Source: Salarias fasciatus
Taxonomy: Eukaryota > Chordata > Actinopteri > Blenniiformes > Blenniidae
DNA: 64,000 nt
NCBI RefSeq assembly: GCF_902148845.1
Contig: NC_043754.1
Coordinates: 23,340,431 to 23,404,430, forward strand
Reading direction: 5' to 3'
This document shows, in pieces, positions 1-12,002 of the stretch (positions are counted from its first letter, which is position 1; every line of letters starts with the position of its first letter). The notes beneath the pieces were generated by a model. That model made no database searches and had not been told where the DNA came from. It worked only from the letters and a program-made list of their open reading frames with translations. A program made the translations under genes and the position numbers.

Positions 1-2289
1 ACTGAGAACTGAGACTCCTGATGAAAGTGACAGTAAAAGACTCCTTTAAAGCACTTCAGTTCTTTCTTTAGTCAGTTTGCTCTGAATGGTTTCCAATCTC
101 TGGTTTGTTCTTGTCCAGCACCTGAACACATCAGTGGAACAGTGGAACAGAAACAGAGATTCATCATTTTCTGATCAAATACAGTCAATAATATATGTTT
201 GCAGCACCGGAGACAGCACTGTCAGGACCGCACTGTGATTTGATGATTTAATCATATCACCAAAAATGAATGTGTGTGAATGTGTGTGTTGATGTGTATG
301 CCAAAGTAGGTAAACTAGCCTGTCATCAATCCTCCATGGCGTAGTACCGCCCCGACTGGGTACATCCTGTCTCAGACAGGATCCTTCACCAGTCCCGAGG
401 CACATGTGACTATGTGTAAGTATGTTGAAAATCCAGCTAAGAGCAGCAAGCATTTGTCATTGCCGGTAGCGTGTCTAAGTCTGAGTGGGTAGAACAGAAG
501 TAAAGATCATGGTGAGATAAGATAGCAAGCATTCTTCATTGCAGTGTGCATACCGAAGAAGAGAAAAAGAAAGAAAAATTAGCAAGCGTTCTTTCACTGA
601 TCTGGGCCTGTCACCCTGTGTACTGACGGAAAACCTTTCCTTCAGGAGCTCTGAACCCTTAAACCTACACTAAGGAACTTTTCAACCTTAATAAAACATT
701 TTAATATCTTTTGTGATGATACTTCGACTTACAACTAGTTGAATGACCCCTCTGTCACAGCCTGAGGGCGTCAGTATTGCTTTCACTTGGACTAAGCAGC
801 TGTGAGGAGGGTGGTAGGAACCCTGCACACTAAAAAACTACAAATGTGCGGACTGCTTTACGGCATGCTCACATCATGATATAACATTGTTTAGCTACCA
901 TTAGATTCATTTAGATTCATTACCTCGTCGCTATCCGTCCTTCACACAGCCACTGGAAACAAATGAAGGCGAGTTCAGTCCGACAGCACGCCACCGGGAG
1001 CAGCAATTTGATGCCACACGCTAGTCCTCATGGGAACTGTAGTATTCGTTCAGGCAAAACACTACCGCTTTTGTCCACTGGTGCCGCCAAAATGAACGAA
1101 AACTGAAAGTTCCTTAGTGTTGCTTTAAATACTACAGATTACAACTCCAGCAAATTTGCACAATTTTTGTTCGTATAACATAATAAGCATGCAGTCTTTT
1201 TTTCTGAAGTAACTATGAAAAATCATTTCAGTCTCATAATAATGTTTTTTTCAATCATTCCAATTGAAGGTGATCTAAGATAACTACACAATTTCATATA
1301 TTATTTATTTATGTATTTATTTATTTAGTTAGTTATTATTAATTAATTAATTTATTTATTTCAGATTTGCTATAGGAGTCTTTCCACAATCTTTCTACTA
1401 TTCATTAGTTTTTAAAAGAAAAAATAAGGGAATACATCTGGCGTTATCATTATTTATGGAAAAAACTACAATTCTGCTGGCTGTCTTCTTAAATGATTCT
1501 ATTGTGTTGTGTAAATCAATCTATAAATCACAAAATCAACCTATATCTAATTAAAAAGATAAAACAAAATGTAACTCAATCAACCCACTTTTTGATCAAT
1601 CTATGAATCATCATCACAATCCTTCTCAAAGTTGAAGTCAGTGTTCCGGAGTGTAATAGATGGATAGATAGATAGATTTTATTTCGGTCATAAAGCATAA
1701 TAAAAGTTTTTGTGTGTGCAGCGAGAATATATATGGATATGTATTAGCAGTAGCAAAGCAAGTGTTTTAATCGAATAGGGATGGGCGGGGAGGTGATCGA
1801 GTAGATCCATGGATCCTTTCAGTCATTTGATAAGGTGGTGATGAATTTTGCGTATGTATAATTTTAGTTCATGGCCAAATCAATGTATCTAAGAGTGCTT
1901 TGATATGAGGGATATAGCACCACCTGCAGAGAGTCTCCACCACTGTGACTACAGTGAGCGGCACCTACAGAAGTAGGATATATAATTCCACTTTCCAAAT
2001 ATTTTCTCCCCCCACCCCTTCTGCTTGGAAGATCATTAACACCAGAGTGTTCAGCCAATCCCTCTGACACCGTGCTCAGACCTTCGAAGGACTTTGTGAG
2101 AACCTTATCAAGAGCCGTGTTGTTTGGAAAACATGAGCAGCAGACTGTTCTAAACATGCTGCTCCACCACCTTTCTCAGCCAAACAGAATCCACTCTTCA
2201 AACTAGTCTACGCTTAGGTAATTCAGGCTCCAAATGTCATAATGTCATATTTAATTTGTTTGGTATTCTTCTTTTGTCATGCTTCTGGG
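1..2289. other. Gene-poor AT-rich stretch
   Basis: I find no convincing exon or RNA gene here. Visible structure is limited to a TTTA/TTAA-type low-complexity tract at about 1301-1364 and a short GATA repeat at about 1656-1676. The open frames present are short and look like random frames. Confidence 0.5.
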
Positions 2290-2523
2290 TAGGACTGGGC
2301 GATATGGCCTAAAATTTATACCACGGTATAATTTGAAACTTACATGGTGGAAGGTATATAATAATTTCATATATAAATTTCAGCATAACAGTCTTTTAAT
2401 GGTTACCATAGCACATGGTGAAAGCATGGAAGCAGGAAGTAGTTTTTAAACTATTAAATAACATAAGTCAAGTTACTTTGAATCCAAACCATGCCCAGAT
2501 TATAGAAGACCTGTGGTACATAA
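2290..2523. repeat. Truncated hAT-type MITE end
   Basis: The sequence opens with TAGGACTGGGCGATATGG, which resembles the terminal repeat of the 'gggcgatatgg' class of fish hAT MITEs and the end of the element at 3392. No matching opposite end is visible before the next element starts, so this is called only as a fragment. Confidence 0.3.
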
Positions 2524-3076
2524 CCTGTTACCAGGGTTTGGGAGTAAAGGATTACTTGTAACGGCGCTACGTAATCAGTAGGGGTGTAACGATACACAAA
2601 AATCTCGGTTCGATACGTACCTCGGTTCTGAGGTCACGGTTCGGTTTGGTTTTGATACAGTCGGGAACAAAATGCAAAACCTATATTTTCTTGTTGTTAT
2701 CCATGCTTCCCATGTCCGCGTGTCTGTGTCCGCTTTGCGGCACATCACCGATGCGAACGCTCTTCTTTCCTGCTGCATTTGGGCTCAGCTGTGTACGTTC
2801 CATGCAGGCGCACTGATCCACACATCCTCGAGAAGCTTTTCCGGCTCTCTAGATTGTTTATCTGCTCCTTTATTTCAGATTATTTATAGGAAATGAGGCA
2901 CATACATTTTCAGTACTTTATCATTTAGTATCAGAGTTTATTTAGCCTTTTTTTTTCTGTTTCTGAATCTTGGGGTGGCGCCCGAGCGATTAGATACTTT
3001 CACTCAGGGGGCCAGGGGGGTCTCAGCCCCCCTTGATGAGACATGGGCCCCCCTGAAAACATGATTTGTGAAATTT

Positions 3077-3098
3077 GGGGGGGGGGGGGGGGGGGGGG
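3077..3098. repeat. Poly-G tract (22 G)
   Basis: An uninterrupted run of G inside the hAT MITE at 2579-5244. Such tracts can form G-quadruplexes and are prone to length errors in assemblies. Confidence 0.9.
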
Positions 3099-3391
3099 CT
3101 AAATATTGGAAAAATGCTGTTTCCCCCATGTATTTCCTTTAATTTATTATTATTGATTTTGTATGATCATAATCATGGATTATATGCAGAATTAGGCCAA
3201 TTTTAATGGATGATTTGCGCATCACTATTTCACTTTAATAAAGATGCCGACCCGCATGCAGTACTTGTCCTCACCATTGAAGCGTGGGGGCGCTATGCCT
3301 TAAACGTCACTTAAAGCAGACATATTCCCTCCGAGGCACACGCATCCCCCCCAATAAGTGAGCCCCCCGAAAGCCGCGGTATAGTTTGCAC

Positions 3392-4722
3392 TAGGGGTGG
3401 GTGATATGGCAAAAATGTCATATCACGATTTTTTTAAAAATAATATCACGATCACGATTTTATCACGATTCTTTTTTATATTGATTTTTCTAGACTAATT
3501 TGCAAGTTTGACCATTTTCCCCCAATGTTAAACATATAAAACGTATAAAATCTATTTAAAAATGTAAAACCCTAAAAGAAAAAAAAAAGATAATTTAAGC
3601 TAAAGAAACTGGCTTTAATTTGAATAGTATACAGGTTTTTTTCTAATCAAAATGTGCAATGAACACAAACATAAAAAGTAATGAACAGCAATAGAGAGCA
3701 CTTTTGAAACACAAAAACTAAACACACCAAACAGATTATTAAAAAGGGTCAATAAAAATGCAAACTTAGCTGGTTACCTCTTAAAGGGCAACAATTTAGA
3801 ACAAAAACAATTTAACTTTAATATCTATAACCTGAGTGAATAATACAGCTGCATGAGAAGAATTTTTTGTTCAGAGATCTAAGCTTTTATCTCCTTTTAA
3901 AAATGAGGTAAAAGGTAATGAACAATAAAGTACACTTTTGTAACACAAAAAACTAAACACATCAAATAGCTTTTTAGCACAGTTTTAATGGGATATAGTT
4001 TTAATAGTTGCGCGATATGACCACTAGAGGGCTCTGTCTCCATTGAAACACAGCCCCTCATCATCCCATTAAATCAAAGACTTTCCACTAGTTATTAGAC
4101 AAAGGGGTCATTTCAGCTGTTAACTTGATGGTATGTTCACTAAGAGTCTTTTCACATTTCTGTGATTTGTTGTATATAAAATCCCTCATGCTAGCTTGTG
4201 AACTGCTAGCGGTAGCTCGCTAGCTAGCGTTAGCATCGGTGATAGCTTCAGCGTCTCTCTCTCCAGCTTGTTCAGGTGTTTCTATGGCGGCTGATCTCTT
4301 GTAGATCCTGTACTGCTGTTGTAAACCAGCTCTGCCTGACACAGCCTCCACCCAGCAGTAGCTCCAGTCAGAAAAGCTCCACAGCGCTCCGCTCGTTGTT
4401 AGCTGCCTTTGCGTCCCCGAATGCAGCACTGGCTGTGGCTGCCTGTTTTTTTTTTTCTGTTTTGTTTTGTTTTTTTTAATCATCGTTAATGTTGCTCCGC
4501 ATGTATCTATTATGTGTGTGGATAACTGCACTAGAGGGAATGTTTAGTTGATTTTATCTGAAGCTTTCAGGTAACATCATCACACCAAAAAATATTATAT
4601 ATAGCTGAAAAAACAACGAGGAGTACGTGCCCTATAGACGGTTTAACGATCTTTCTGATTTATGAGCTCGTCCCGACGTTATAATCCTTAACGATCTTAT
4701 ATCGTCATATCGCACACCCCTA
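3392..4722. mobile_element. Innermost hAT MITE
   Basis: Target duplication GTTTGCAC at 3384-3391 and GTTCGCAC at 4723-4730 (7 of 8 identical). Terminal repeats are TAGGGGTGGGTGATATG on the left and TAGGGGTGTGCGATATG reversed on the right. It sits wholly inside the element at 2579-5244, so it is younger than that insertion. No transposase is seen; the open frames at 4220-4531 and 4276-4479 lie across A/T homopolymers and look fortuitous. Confidence 0.8.
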
Positions 4723-5612
4723 GTTCGCACACTGCTTTCACTTCTGTGACAGACCTTCTCCTTCCTCCTGACAGAGTCTGCTCTCTCCGTCCTCCAGCTT
4801 TTCTCTGAGTTTCTTCAGACAGAGTTGCAGCCTGTTCGCTTCACAGACTCACTTTTCAAAGTTATCATGGCTGTCATGGTTTGTTTGCTGCGGCACTCTG
4901 GCGCGTGCGTGTACCGGCGCGACGTGCGCATACGCGCAACGCGGTCACAAAATCTGTCCTGCGGGCGGACGTCCGTGGACAGAAATTCATGATATTACGT
5001 CCCAGGGACCAATGCGCCACACGGACATGTGAAGCATGGACGAAGCTGCTAGCAGTAGCAATCATGGCTGCAGGTGTAGCTGCACAAGCTAGCGGCAGAA
5101 CGTAAACACACGCACCATCCGGCCCATGAGCCGGAAAAAAAACCAAACTTTGGTCCGTGAACTCACCCGTGCACAGTCCTGTACCGAACCGAACGGCCCG
5201 TACCAAAACGGTTCAATACAAATACATGTATTGTTACACCCCTAGTAATCAGGATACAAAAAAATTGTAACTGTAATCCGTTATAGTACACGCAAAAAAT
5301 ATGTAATCTCATTACAAGTATATCTGATAAAAACACGGATTACTGAGCGGGATTACTTTTGAAAATCAGACGGAATATACCAGCAACAACAGATATGCGC
5401 CGTATAGACATTGTGATACTTTACGGCACTTTTCAGCACTTTACGGCACAAACCGCCACATCATAGATGTATAAATAATAGACACCGTAGATATATAAAT
5501 GATAGATGACACATCGACCGCTGTCTTGGACCAGCCTCCCGCTCTACTGATATGTTTAACCGTGAATAAACAACTGGTCTAGCCGTGAATTTTACCCCCT
5601 GCTGCTGGAGTC

Positions 5613-5795
5613 ATGACTGCTCCACAGAGAGAAACTCATTCTTTGGCTGGAAACATAGACATATTGCATTTAAGTCAGATGAGGCCCAGAACTTCTCTGT
5701 ATGATGTAAACTCTGCCTCCAGCTGTGAAAATGCTCTCAGCATCCAGGGACTCATCAAACCTGAAGACAGATCTACAGGTATGAAACACACCTGA
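5613..5795 (+). other. Exon-like open frame inside the outer hAT, unrecognised
   Basis: An ATG opens a frame of about 58 codons that reaches a consensus-like donor (CTACAG followed by GTATGA at about 5779). It has no domain I recognise. It lies within the own sequence of the hAT at 2532-7873, so it is either element sequence or a captured host exon. With no homology seen I would not call it a gene. Confidence 0.15.
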
Positions 5796-5823
5796 ACTCA
5801 CAGTGAAGCTAAAGTGTTATTAG

Positions 5824-6817
5824 TAGGGATGAGCGAGTACACCACTATCTGCATCTGTATCTGTATCTGTTTACTCATCCAAATTATCTGTATCCCTATC
5901 TGTACTCGGAGGGGGCGTGGTCTAAACCGGAAGTGGGCGTGGTTTAACTAGAAACGGCCTGGGGCAGAAATTGGTGCACTATTTTAAGTCTGAAATTGAT
6001 ATGGATTGCTCAGAAGTTGCTATATTGATTCTTCATTTGAAAACTATTTACATAACAGTCTCAATGATACAATGTACAGATTTTTGTTTTTTTTATTTTC
6101 GTCAGAACCTGAATATTTTTAAAGTTATATAAATGATTATTTATTCACACAAAACCCTCAGAAATAAAATTTGAATATTTTTGGTCACAATAGTAAAGGA
6201 ACTATTTACAGAAAAAGTATTTTTTATTGAGTCAGAACATGAAGATTTTAATTGTATGAATGCCTCCCCCCATGACCCCCACCGGAATCTCCCTGGCTTC
6301 CAGCGAAACCTCTCATACACCCCTGCTGAGCTTCCTGGTCATGTCCGCGGCTGCAGCGCCATGGACATGACCAGGACGTGGACCTCGGTCCAGTTATCAT
6401 CTCTCTCCCACAGATCACACCCTCCCAGTGGAGCACAAGCCCAAATTATTATAAAAAAAGAAGAGAAAAAAGAAAAAAAAAAAACGTGAGGGAAAACGAA
6501 ACTTAAAAACCCCCGAAAAAAAACCCCCGAGCATGCACAATCGCCCAACGTTTCGACCTTATAAGGTTTTCCTCAGGCACAATGCACGCTACAAAGAAAT
6601 AAAATACCGCATTTTTAATTTATCAGGTCCGACTGGCTTCTCTCACAAGGATCCTGTCGTCTCGGTGGAGCACGGAGCAGAATGAAGGACCAATGAGAAT
6701 CTCCCATCAGCACGAGTACGAATAATGACAGACAATGCTCGGGCTGTACTCGGATTCGGAAAAAATGCATTATCCGTAACGAGTACTCATTTAAAACGAG
6801 TATTCGGCTCATCCCTA
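5824..6817. mobile_element. hAT MITE, second insertion in the outer element
   Basis: A perfect 8-bp duplication GTTATTAG flanks it at 5816-5823 and 6818-6825. Terminal repeats are TAGGGATGAGCGAGTAC (left) and TAGGGATGAGCCGAATAC (right, reversed). The 994-bp body has no transposase frame. Confidence 0.85.
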
Positions 6818-7097
6818 GTTATTAGCCTGCTAACCTGTCAGTAACCTGCTGCTGAGAACCACAGCCTCACCAGGCTGAACTCAGAAGAATCTGATGGAGG
6901 CAATAATACCTTCAGCCTGGATGGAGGATTTATTAGAGACTGCATGTTTCCTTCTGTCACTGAGGAATGAATCAACTCTGAACTCTTGAAAAAACACTTT
7001 GCATGGCCGACCTGAAGACAAAACACTGCTCCTCACTGCAGCAGTACAGCCAAACAGCAGACTGAGGATAGAATATAAATGTGTGTTAACACTGTCA

Positions 7098-7205
7098 ATG
7101 TGGCTCCTGGTGCTGCTGCTGGACTGTAGAGCTACTGGAGGAACACAGTCTGAACTGATGGAGCTGATCCTGAGTCAGAAAGAAAGAAAGTCAGATTCTC
7201 AGTAG
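7098..7205 (+). other. Short signal-peptide-like open frame, unrecognised
   Basis: Thirty-five codons beginning MWLLVLLLDCRATGG, with a hydrophobic start typical of a secretory leader, ending at a stop without a clear splice donor. It lies in the own sequence of the outer hAT (2532-7873). It may be chance, or a relic of a captured leader exon. No family is recognised. Confidence 0.12.
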
Positions 7206-7291
7206 GTTTAGAGGTTAAAGGTCATGTTGTTGGTATTAATTGCGGCTGAACACACAGAGTTCAGCAGAGTTCAGAACACTAAGAACATTTA

Positions 7292-7722
7292 TGGTGCGTT
7301 CCCACCGGACGTGTTGCAAGCTTCACGGGCTTCACTGACGCCTCAATGTTGACGCATGTAAAGTTTGGAATTCGACGCTTGTTCAAATCTCCACACGATG
7401 CTTGCAACGCTCGCAACGCTCGGCAACTCATTGGCGGGAGTGGGAGGAGCTTAAGTGTGTCACAAGGAGGGACGTCTTCCCCAGAGTGCTCGTCTGTGAT
7501 TGGACGACGCTCTGCGTTGACGCTTCCAAAGTTCAATTTTCCCAACTTCAGGCGTTGACGCCTGCAACACGTGACGCGTGTGACGCGCGTCGCCAACACT
7601 CGAAAAGCGACGCTCAAAAAGCGCCTCATGCATGTTAGGTCCGTTGAAGCTCGTCCACCATAGACTTTGAATGTAAAAGCAACACTGGTGAAGCTTGCAA
7701 CGCGTCCGGTGGGAACACACCA
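7292..7722. mobile_element. PIF/Harbinger-type MITE (TTA duplication)
   Basis: Terminal repeats TGGTGCGTTCCCACCGGACG (left) and TGGTGTGTTCCCACCGGACG (right, reversed) are flanked by TTA at 7289-7291 and 7723-7725. A 3-bp TWA duplication with such ends is characteristic of PIF/Harbinger. The 431-bp body is rich in GACGC/GCGTC motifs and has no coding capacity. It is nested in the outer hAT. Confidence 0.75.
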
Positions 7723-8014
7723 TTACTGTTTACTGTGTAGAGTTGTAACTAAAAGTAATCTGGTATGTTACTTTTTAATTGAAGTAATTAGAGTAAGTTA
7801 GTGATTACATTTTTTTGACAAGTAACTTGTAATTGTACCAGATTACAATTTTAAAGTAACCCTCCCAACCTTGCCTGTTACGAAAGATAATTTGATCAGA
7901 TCTAATATTGATGTTCTGATCAGGGGGAAAATGTCTTTAAACAGTCTCGCTGGGATTGGATTCAATGTACAAGTTGTAGTTTTAGATGAGGCCACGATTG
8001 AGGATACCTCAAAG

Positions 8015-8340
8015 CAGAGGTGGGACCAAGTCCTTGTTTTGCAAGTCAAAGTCGAGTCTCAAGTCTTTGCACTCGAGTCCCGAGTCAAGTCCCGAGTCCT
8101 GACAGTCAAGTCCCGAGTCGAGTCCAAGTCCTAAACTTTTTTCCTCGAGTCCTAAACAAGTCATTAAAAAAAAAAAAAAAAAAACTGGGGAGGCACTGTT
8201 AAGGAAATTTTGGACTGAGATATCGATACTTTTTGAGAAGCGAGCTTGTAGATTGGGTATTTTCACCATATCTGTCAAACACAACAAAAAGGTGCTGTGC
8301 TCCACCTGCCCCCAATGACCAGTCACCACTGCTTTTGAGA
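8015..8340. repeat. Fragment of the 'gtcccgagtcaagtc' fish repeat
   Basis: It begins CAGAGGTGGGACCAAGTC and runs into many imperfect copies of GAGTC(C/A)AAGTC, a pattern I recognise from a very common fish MITE. The matching inverted right end is not visible, so the copy is truncated. A run of A follows at about 8164-8183. Confidence 0.5.
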
Positions 8341-8459
8341 AGTGCTTGAGATGATGACTATAACTGATTTTACTTTTGGTGTGGCTGCCTTGAAGCCCTC
8401 TGAGGCAACTGTTGTTGTGATACTGGGCTATACAAAAATAAATTGATTGATTGATTGAG
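8341..8459 (+). mobile_element. LINE/SINE 3' tail with (TTGA)n end
   Basis: The segment ends GGGCTATACAAAAATAAATT followed by TTGATTGATTGA. This is the usual 3' end of a fish L2-type LINE or its SINE partners. Only the tail is present; no coding sequence accompanies it. Confidence 0.5.
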
Positions 8460-8797
8460 ATGCTTAGAGAATTATTTCACATTGTAGGTGATTGTCATGT
8501 TTTTAATAAAATCCTCTGGCCTCAAACTTTTATATGAGTTACAAACCCAACAATGCTGAACTTCATGTTGAAATCAGCTACATGTCAGATACATAAGCTA
8601 CTTGTCAACAGGATTTACAGCTCAGGGACAGCACAGAAACAAACCACGTAACTATATTCATCACAAATAGGAATAAGGTCAAAGCATTTCCAGAATAAAA
8701 GAATAAACCTCGGGAGGACAGTTGGAGTTACATTAGAACACAGGCTGTTACCAGAACATTATATCTGTGACTGGACCAATCTTGGCTTCAAGCCTAA

Positions 8798-9576
8798 GGC
8801 TGAATCCCATTTCACCCCTTAGCCCTTCCCCTTGGCCCTTCCCCTTAGCCCTCCGCCTATGAAACGGAGTGCTAAGGGGTAGGGGAGAAAGTCAACCCCT
8901 CCGAATTGGGACACCCCTCCGACAATCGCGTACGTCATCAGTAGTCGCCGCTGCCGATGAAGTAGGCAGATGCGACAATTATCTGCCGAAGAAGAATGTT
9001 TTTCTTACATTTTAAAACTTTATTAATTGACAAAATACTGACATTTATGAACGTCTTTCGTTGCGGACGCCGCCATCTTGCCGATCTTGGAAGGCTTTCT
9101 GAGAAATCTGTCATCCAGTGGCGATGGTGGCGAGGGGCGCTTGTTTTGTTCACCTGGACCGTGGGGTTAGTTCACTTCCGCATTGGCGGGGGCGCTCGTT
9201 TCCCACCCGCGCATTCCAGGCGGGCCGTGTTGAAGAAACCAGTTTATTGAAAATAATCGTCTATCTGTTGTGTTTGGAATGCGCCTGGAATGCGCGGGTG
9301 TGGAAACGATCACTCCAGTCAATGCGGAAGTGAATTCACCCCGCCCGCCAGGCATGATCTAGGCTGAAAGAACAAGCGCCCCTCGCCATCTGCCGATACC
9401 CCTCCGTTTGGAGTGTGCCTCTCGAGAATCTCCTTTTGGAGGGGTGACTGGCCCTCTTTCTTGGCCCTACCCCTCCGTCATAATGACAATTGGGACACTC
9501 CTACTCCTCCACGTGAACGCGCAAAACGAGGGGTAGGGCCAAGGGGAAGGGCTAAGGGATGAAATGGGATTCAGCC
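8798..9576. mobile_element. PIF/Harbinger-type MITE with long terminal repeats
   Basis: TAA flanks both sides (8795-8797 and 9577-9579). Terminal repeats of roughly 43 bp start GGCTGAATCCCATTTCACCC and differ at about one base from the reversed right end. An inner inverted pair (about 9128-9185 and 9325-9389, sharing GCGAGGGGCGCTTGTT) suggests a second palindromic element or a hairpin in the centre. No coding region is present. Confidence 0.75.
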
Positions 9577-9579
9577 TAA

Positions 9580-11584
9580 CTATCCATTTCCACTCAAATC
9601 GAACATTTTACACAAAGCAACTCCAGGAGTAAATGCAAAAATTACAAAAACACAGTTAGGCAGCCCACAACAGAAACACCAATGATCAGTCTGTCTGATG
9701 ACTCTGTCAACTTTGTCACAAAAACCTGGTGAATCAGCAGAGGAAGAACAACATGAAGCCTTATTGTCTTACCTTTGTTGCTGGGAGGCTGGAAACATTT
9801 ATTATCCTCATTATTATTATTAGCTTTAATTATTGGAGCAAAACTCTGTCATGAGTGGATATTCCAGGTTATGGTATGACCTCTTCCTCTCCTGCTCTCT
9901 GGTGTTTCATGGAAGTTTTAATTCTGCTGTGCTGTTTACTGCCTCCTGTACAACCTGCGTACGGCCAGTCATTCTGTTTCCTTCTTTCATTTATAAAATC
10001 TGAGGAAAGACCTAATCACAAATCAACATTCCAACATTTCAAAAAGAAAAGCAACCGACATCAGAAGAGGCAGTCTGTTAATCCAAAGAATCACCATCAG
10101 AGCTTTAGACTGATCAAGCTAATGAACCAGATCTACACATACTGACATGTCTCTGCCCTGGTAAAGATGCTCTGCCACCATTAAAGAAATATATTAAAAT
10201 ACTAACTGCACCATCGACACAACAACAAACATTACTGAACATCCAAGGTGTGTTAGACACAGAGAACCATCAGTCTCAGGAGTGTTTTCCATTATTTTAT
10301 TTGTCCAGGAGCAGAGTTCAACAGAAATGAACAAAGCTGACAGAACTGGTGACTGAAGAGGTGACGTCTGCACAAAGAAAGAAAGAAACAATAAAATAAT
10401 AGTCCGGTTATCTCCCAGGTTACAGATTACTAGTTACAATGGAAGTGCAAAGTGTACTTATTTGATCAGGAGACCCTGGTTCTTGCTGGAGGTCCCAGTG
10501 GAGACCCTGGTCCGGCTCCTGCTGGTGGTTCAGTGTTCTCTTGTGAAGTGGAGAGCAGCCTCAGTTCTCTGCGGCGTCTGAAAACGAGGCTCTGCTCCAC
10601 GAAGTCCCAGGAGAGGCTCAGCAGTGTGACGCCGAGCGCCCACATACTGCGGAACGGCTCCGCTGCGCCGCGCCACGCAGGTCGCAGCACTCACGCAGCC
10701 TAGAGCGCCCACCTGGTGCGGTGCGGCTGCGCCACAGCACTCTGCCTTTTGACCAGACATGCGCTCAGCGCATGTGTGGGGTTATGTTTCCATGACTATC
10801 TCCATGTAAAAATGTTTGATCAGGCACTTTATATCGTTACAATTTACTCACCACTCACGCCAATAACTTCAGCTATTGTTGCCCGAGTGTTCTCCTTTCT
10901 GCTGGTGTCTTTATAAAAAAGATGACTGGTGGTGACCTGTAGGACTTCCAGTCCTCACAGCTGCAGTTCTGTTGGGGACAAAAGACAGTGTCTGAGTCTG
11001 TTTAGCTCTGTTTTCTATGTTCAGTGTTAAATGTCCAGTGAGCTGTGAACCAAGGGGCAGATTTAAAAAATCAGTCTTCACTGAAGTGTGCACATTTAAA
11101 CCTATCTTAAAATAAATTGTGTTTCCTTAATGAAATAAAGCATATTTGATGCATTCTTCTTCATTACAGTTCAAAAATAAAAATATGAAATTCATCCCTA
11201 TTCACACTTTCAATAAAACTCGCATTTCTTTTTAATCAAAAGCAGCAGGTCCCCCGGGGACGAAAAGTATGTTGATGATGAACATTAGCTGAGACGAGAA
11301 TGAGGCCAAACAGCCTCAAAATGTTGCTGTTAGCATGTTGACAGTAAAGTTCTTCAGGGCATATCCACATTTCAAAACAGACTACCGCCTCTTGCATAAA
11401 GTCTATAACATGGGATAATCACAGGGTTAAACTAGCAACCAAGTTTTCAAACTCACCACAGGTGCTGCAGAAGACAGAGCTGCTCTGTGCGGAGTTTCCA
11501 CTGGAACAGACGCACATTTAGAACAGCCGCACTTTTTTGTTTTGTTTTTTTAATCCTCTGAACGTCTGTTTGCGTCTCTGATGC
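9580..11584. other. No supported gene; unassigned intergenic DNA
   Basis: The longest frame (9855-10145, + strand) has a hydrophobic stretch starting MEVLILLCCLL, but no recognisable domain and no convincing splice sites. A GC-rich patch at about 10620-10760 contains two near-copies of a motif around GAGCGCCCAC (about 10637 and 10704). Otherwise I see nothing assignable. Confidence 0.4.
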
Positions 11585-11647
11585 TTGCGGATGGTGCGTT
11601 CAGGAGCATCGGAATGTTATATAGTACTGAAAATAACCGGGGTTAAA

Positions 11648-11776
11648 ATGGCTACACGTGAAGGATCATGGTGGCGGCCGCAACGAGGCTTTACCACGGC
11701 TCTGTTTGAAGTTTTGTACGAACTGAATTTGGCGCTGAAACCACAGCAGGAATCTGCTCTGAAGGCTTTTCTGTAA
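11648..11776 (+). pseudogene. Possible N-terminal fragment of a RecQ-like helicase
   Basis: The frame from the ATG at 11648 reads MATREGSWW and ends LALKPQQESALKAFL, which resembles the Q-motif region preceding Walker A in RecQ-type helicases that are multicopy in fish genomes. The frame stops exactly where the MITE at 11777 begins. No helicase sequence resumes after the MITE, so only about 43 codons remain. The similarity is short and judged by eye; it could be coincidental. Confidence 0.35.
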
Positions 11777-12002
11777 CCCCAAATTCCACCGGACGCCAAA
11801 GCGCCACGCCGCGTCCCAGAAGCACCGGTGTTACGACAGATCACCAGAACGGAGGCGCGCGCCACGGCGCTGGTGATTCGCTTCAGGTCGCCGCTTCTAA
11901 ACGGCACAGCGCTGCGCTCCGGGTGTGCATTGACTTCAGGAACAAGACGCCGGCGTGACGCCGGCGTGACGCGGCGCTTAAGCATCCGGTGGAATTTGGG
12001 AG
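11777..12002. mobile_element. PIF/Harbinger-type MITE (TAA duplication)
   Basis: Ends CCCCAAATTCCACCGGACGC (left) and CTCCCAAATTCCACCGGATGC minus its last base (right, reversed), flanked by TAA at 11774-11776 and 12003-12005. It is 226 bp, GC-rich and non-coding. Its terminal core CCACCGGACG is shared with the MITE at 7292. Confidence 0.7.

Larger units (their letters stand above)
2579..5244. mobile_element. hAT MITE inserted in the outer element
   Basis: A perfect 8-bp duplication GTAATCAG flanks it at 2571-2578 and 5245-5252. Terminal repeats TAGGGGTGTAACGATACA (left) and TAGGGGTGTAACAATACA (right, reversed) differ at one position. It has no transposase and is itself interrupted by the element at 3392-4722. 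It also contains a run of 22 G at 3077-3098. Confidence 0.85.
2532..7873. mobile_element. Outer hAT-type element (host of a nested series)
   Basis: An 8-bp target duplication CCTGTTAC is visible at 2524-2531 and again at 7874-7881. Imperfect terminal repeats sit just inside: CAGGGTTTGGGAGT at the left, and CAAGGTTGGGAGGGTTACTT when the right end is read in reverse. An 8-bp duplication is the hAT hallmark. The span is long because at least four other elements lie within it (2579-5244, 3392-4722, 5824-6817, 7292-7722). Removing them leaves roughly 1.2 kb of its own sequence. I see no transposase, so it is a non-autonomous copy. Confidence 0.75.

Noticed and set aside
1864-2157. A 97-codon minus-strand frame
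   Set aside because: No domain, signal or splice context; its length is within chance expectation for this window.
9855-10145. A 96-codon frame with a hydrophobic N-terminal stretch
   Set aside because: It was considered as a leader exon of an immune receptor, but there is no recognisable extracellular domain or clear donor.
10450-10620. GGWCCC-rich stretch resembling collagen or NLR sequence in one frame
   Set aside because: No Gly-X-Y periodicity and no alignment to the NLR motifs beyond a few residues.
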